Positions 6,724 to 8,834 of a stretch of 8,834 nt of DNA are shown piece by piece (position 1 is the first letter of the stretch; every line of letters starts with the position of its first letter). The DNA is from an uncultured Bacilli bacterium (GTDB lineage: Bacteria; Bacillota_I; Bacilli_A; ML615J-28; CAG-698): NCBI GenBank assembly GCA_947627395.1, contig CANQVW010000061.1, positions 1 through 8,834 on the forward strand, written 5' to 3'. The position numbers were made by a program, and so were the translations under genes. Below the pieces are notes generated by a model, which was given only the letters and a program-made list of their open reading frames with translations, was not told the DNA's origin and searched no databases.

Positions 6724-7953
6724 TTATTTCTTTTCCTCTTTTTTGTTATATCCTATATGAATAATATTTCCATATTGATTATTGATTTTTCTAAGTAAAG
6801 TGTGAACATCATTTTCTTTTTCTATTCTAGAAAAATCATCGAATAATGAATATTGTTTAATGCTTTGATGATTTTCAACAAGTCGATTGACAAAAACACC
6901 TAAGAGTCTTACAGGTTCTTCTTCCTGATATAGATTATCAAATAAATCTTCAATGATTGACCACATTAAATAGGAATCATTAGTTGGATTTGGAACACTT
7001 CTACTTCTTGAAATTTGGTGAAAATCACTATACTTAATTTGAATTCCTATATTGTAAGCGGCTAATTCTTTTTCATCCATCCGATTAATAACTTCATTCA
7101 TTAAAATTTTTAATGAATCTTTCATAATTTTAATCTGATAGACATCATAATCAAAGGTTGTTGAATGATTAATGGAAGCAACTTCATCATTTCCTTCATA
7201 TTGAACGATAGATGTATCATTTCCATGACTATATTCAATTAATGATTCAGTCATTGCTGTACCAATGGTTTTTTTAAGTAAATCGACGTCTTGATAATTT
7301 GCAAGATCTCCTATGGTATATATACCAATGGCATTTAATTTAGGAGTTGTTTTTTTTCCAATACCAAACATACTTTGAATAGATAATGGCCACAACATTG
7401 TAGATATTTCTCTTTTTCTTAATATTGTAATTCCAAGAGGTTTTTTCATATCAGAAGCCATTTTTGCTAGAAATTTATTAGGAGCAATACCAATACTACA
7501 GGGCAAATGATATTTTTCATTTAATGTTTTTTGAATTGTATTTGCTAATTCAATGGCATTTATTTTTTCACATACCTCTGTAACATCTAAAAATCCTTCA
7601 TCAATAGACATGGGTTCGATTTTATGTGTAATGGTGTGTAAATAATTAAAAAAGATTTTTGAATAATACTGATATTTTTCCATATTAGGTTCAATGACCA
7701 ATACCTCAGGACAACATTTAATGGCATCTCGAACCAACATGGTGGTATAAATTCCATATTTACGTGCAACGTAATTTGCAGTTAAGATGATACTTTTGCG
7801 AAGGGAATCTTGGTGAGCAATTACAATGGGACGAGAAGCTAATTCAGGGTGTGATGCAATCTCACAAGATGCAAAAAAACAATTCATGTCAATATGAAAA
7901 ATGATTCGATAATTTGTTTTTTTTACTTCCTCTACTAAATTATCACTAGACAT
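6724..7953 (-). CDS. dinB: DNA polymerase IV (Y-family translesion polymerase)
   Basis: A 409-residue error-prone polymerase that bypasses damaged template bases. The palm motif HIDMNCFFASCE gives the metal-binding Asp22 and the steric-gate Phe27. MSIDEGFLDVT supplies Asp118 and Glu119, the other catalytic acids. TANYVARKYGI (58-68) is the usual finger segment, and IGIAPNKFLAKMASDMKKP with GIGKKT...GI.TIGDLA marks the thumb and helix-hairpin-helix. The little-finger domain follows. Near the C-terminus QYSLF (367-371) matches the beta-clamp binding motif, with about 38 residues after it. The roughly 14-residue extension before the first motif is real if the ATG at 7953 is used, and its GGAGG 6 nt upstream supports that. 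The extended -10 promoter lies just upstream. I see no LexA box in the promoter region, so damage induction is not evident. Confidence 0.96.
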   Translation of the reverse strand: MSSDNLVEEVKKTNYRIIFHIDMNCFFASCEIASHPELASRPIVIAHQDSLRKSIILTANYVARKYGIYTTMLVRDAIKCCPEVLVIEPNMEKYQYYSKIFFNYLHTITHKIEPMSIDEGFLDVTEVCEKINAIELANTIQKTLNEKYHLPCSIGIAPNKFLAKMASDMKKPLGITILRKREISTMLWPLSIQSMFGIGKKTTPKLNAIGIYTIGDLANYQDVDLLKKTIGTAMTESLIEYSHGNDTSIVQYEGNDEVASINHSTTFDYDVYQIKIMKDSLKILMNEVINRMDEKELAAYNIGIQIKYSDFHQISRSRSVPNPTNDSYLMWSIIEDLFDNLYQEEEPVRLLGVFVNRLVENHQSIKQYSLFDDFSRIEKENDVHTLLRKINNQYGNIIHIGYNKKEEKK

Positions 7954-7977
7954 GTTATTCCTCCAATTATATATATT

Positions 7978-7986
7978 ATTATATCA
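7978..7986 (-). promoter_or_regulatory. Extended -10 promoter of dinB-cvfB
   Basis: On the minus strand TGATATAAT (7986-7978) is an extended -10 element. The -35 position 17 nt upstream is only TTTTTT (8006-8001), so the extended -10 probably carries the promoter. The predicted start near 7971 leaves a leader of under 20 nt before the dinB ATG, which contains GGAGG at 7964-7960. Confidence 0.65.
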
Positions 7987-8038
7987 CAAACTGAAAAGAA
8001 AAAAAATATAAATTATTGTTTATTTTTCAAAAAAACTG

Positions 8039-8047
8039 TGGTATAAT
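8039..8047 (+). promoter_or_regulatory. Extended -10 promoter of the 69-residue membrane protein gene
   Basis: TGGTATAAT is identical to the extended -10 of the hisS promoter. The -35 region is weak (TTTATT at 17-bp spacing, TTGTTT at 20). Transcription would start near 8054, with a Shine-Dalgarno AGAGGTG at 8065-8071 and the ATG at 8077. It is arranged back to back with the dinB promoter, about 60 bp apart. Confidence 0.7.
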
Positions 8048-8076
8048 AGGGTAGATATGTAATTAGAGGTGTACTC

Positions 8077-8286
8077 ATGGCAAATAAAAAAAAGAAAGAA
8101 AAAAATTTAAAAAATGAAAAAAAACCTTTTATTAAAACAAAACAAAAAATGGATAATTCTGTGGAAGTTGAATTGACAAAAAGTCCAGCAAAGACTGTTG
8201 GTGGTCGTATCTTAGTATGGGTTTTGGCTATCGGAACCATAGTAATTCCATTAATTGGCTTAATTGCTTTGCTTTTGCAATTATAA
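8077..8286 (+). CDS. Small basic single-span membrane protein, 69 residues
   Basis: This is a real small gene with its own extended -10 promoter, a Shine-Dalgarno (AGAGGTG, 5 nt from the ATG) and a strong terminator just after the stop. The first 25 residues are very Lys-rich (MANKKKKEKNLKNEKK). A short polar linker follows (VEVELTKSPAKTVGGR, 29-44), then one hydrophobic helix at about 45-67 that ends almost at the C-terminus. The shape suggests a tail-anchored-like protein with a basic cytoplasmic head, perhaps touching nucleic acid or anionic lipid. The conserved-looking SPAKTVGGR just before the helix may be the informative part. I do not recognise the family; it could be compared with the small Bacillota membrane proteins DUF4044 and Prli42. 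It is the only plus-strand gene in the window. Confidence 0.8.
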   Translation: MANKKKKEKNLKNEKKPFIKTKQKMDNSVEVELTKSPAKTVGGRILVWVLAIGTIVIPLIGLIALLLQL

Positions 8287-8290
8287 AAAT

Positions 8291-8333
8291 AAAAACTCTC
8301 AAACTGAACATTCGTTCAACTTGGGAGTTTTTT
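8291..8333. terminator. Bidirectional intrinsic terminator between the small gene and spoIVB
   Basis: AACTCTCAA (8294-8302) pairs with TTGGGAGTT (8321-8329), allowing one G-T wobble. Above two mismatches, TGAAC pairs with GTTCA around the loop ATTC (8310-8313). TTTTTTAATTTT follows on the plus strand, and on the minus strand the stem is followed by TTTTTATTTTTATAA, so it can end transcription from both converging genes. The spoIVB stop at 8332 touches the stem. Confidence 0.92.
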
Positions 8334-8834
8334 AATTTTCTGTTTCATAAAACATCCATTCCGCAAATACAGCAAATCCACATAAGGGATCCTCTACTGT
8401 GACATGTGATACAGCACCAACCAAGTAGCCATCTTGAATCACTGGGCTTCCACTCATTCCTTGAATGATTCCTCCTGTTTCTTGAATTAAATCGGAATCT
8501 GTAACTTTTATTTTTAGTCCTTTTATATCTTTACTTTCTTGAGATTTCACATCCACAATTTCAATATCAAAGTATTGAATTTCATTTCCATGAAGAACAG
8601 TTGCAATTTTTGCATTTCCTTTATGGACTTTTTTTGATGATAAAATATCTATTAATGAATGATCTGTATCAACATTCATTGTTCCAAATATACCAATATC
8701 ATTGTTTTTTTCAATACTGCCAATTTTCGTTGTTGATAAAGTTGCATATTTTTCTCCAGGAACACCTGAACTTCCTTTTCTTATCCCTTGTACCGAAGAA
8801 GAATACAAAGTTCCACCATTCATTGCACCTGTTA
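8332..8834 (-). CDS. spoIVB: SpoIVB sporulation peptidase (family S55), C-terminal part
   Basis: This is the C-terminal 167 or so residues of SpoIVB, a serine peptidase secreted into the intermembrane space of the forespore. There it triggers SpoIVFA/BofA cleavage and release of sigma-K in B. subtilis. The frame stays open to the window edge, so the Met at 8823 is internal rather than the start. The catalytic motif QGMSGSPVIQDG (nucleophile Ser codon at 8454-8452) is followed by LVGAVSHVTVEDPLCGF and AEWMFYE, typical of the SpoIVB end. A candidate catalytic Asp lies 15 residues before the Ser, as in B. subtilis; the catalytic His and the PDZ domain must lie beyond the edge. The upstream part NGGTLYSSSVQGIRKGSSG and IGSIEKNNDIGIFG also fits the family. 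Directly downstream is a terminator, not spo0A, which often follows spoIVB. Confidence 0.94.
   Translation of the reverse strand, partial: TGAMNGGTLYSSSVQGIRKGSSGVPGEKYATLSTTKIGSIEKNNDIGIFGTMNVDTDHSLIDILSSKKVHKGNAKIATVLHGNEIQYFDIEIVDVKSQESKDIKGLKIKVTDSDLIQETGGIIQGMSGSPVIQDGYLVGAVSHVTVEDPLCGFAVFAEWMFYETEN

Noticed and set aside
7587..7769. Minus-strand open frame of 60 codons in another frame of dinB
   Set aside because: It overlaps the conserved palm domain of dinB and has no independent start signals.
7954..8076. SOS box in the dinB promoter region
   Set aside because: I read the divergent intergenic region on both strands and found no GAAC-N4-GTTC or close variant.
8013..8240. Minus-strand open frame of 75 codons opposite the small gene
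   Set aside because: Its Phe-rich stretch is the complement of the poly-A/Lys codons of the 69-residue gene, which has its own promoter, Shine-Dalgarno and terminator.
8217..8402. Plus-strand open frame running through the terminator
   Set aside because: It crosses the bidirectional terminator and overlaps both flanking genes with no ribosome binding site.
8821..8823. Met codon at 8823 as the start of spoIVB
   Set aside because: The frame stays open upstream to the edge (T-G-A-M-N-G-G). The residues match the interior of SpoIVB, and the catalytic His would be missing if it started here.
1..8834. tRNA or rRNA genes, CRISPR arrays, insertion sequences or phage genes
   Set aside because: None seen: no spaced direct repeats, no transposase-like product, and no tRNA-like cloverleaf apart from the T-box leader, which is a tRNA sensor and not a tRNA.

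Overview
The window comes from a low-GC, probably spore-forming member of the Bacillota (Firmicutes). The DNA is strongly AT-rich, Shine-Dalgarno sequences are strong and Bacillota-like, and a T-box riboswitch sits upstream of a hisS-aspS pair. The SpoIVB sporulation peptidase at the right edge implies endospore formation. TGA is used as a normal stop codon (for example at 1012-1014 and 4879-4881), so this is not a Mycoplasma-type code. The overall look would fit Erysipelotrichia or Coprobacillaceae, but that is inference and no rRNA gene is present to settle it.

Layout, right to left, since nearly everything is on the minus strand. At 8332-8834 is the C-terminal part of spoIVB, running off the right edge. 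It converges on a small plus-strand gene (8077-8286) for a basic single-span membrane protein, and a bidirectional terminator at 8291-8333 separates them. Back to back with the small gene is dinB (DNA polymerase IV, 6724-7953), followed after 1 nt by a CvfB-like S1-domain RNA-binding protein (5880-6722). Next come a 173-nt AT-rich gap with a long inverted repeat and an unrecognised 275-residue membrane protein (4879-5706).

A strong extended -10 promoter at 4829-4857 then drives a T-box leader (about 4588-4823) with a recognisable Stem I, a T-box motif and a terminator. It controls hisS (3277-4566), aspS (1515-3275), a DCTD-type dCMP deaminase (1012-1491) and a membrane-anchored SepM/YlbL-type PDZ-Lon-like protease (1-1015, running off the left edge). 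These four genes are packed with gaps of 1 and 23 nt and an ATGA overlap, so they look like one operon.

How they work together: the T-box should let the hisS-aspS-dCMP deaminase-protease transcript respond to an uncharged tRNA. Two independent features (GAC in the specifier position and a UGGC bulge) point to tRNA-Asp rather than tRNA-His. The window is mostly housekeeping. I see no defence system, mobile element, CRISPR array or clearly new system. The least understood parts are the 275-residue membrane protein with its upstream dyad, and the 69-residue membrane protein.
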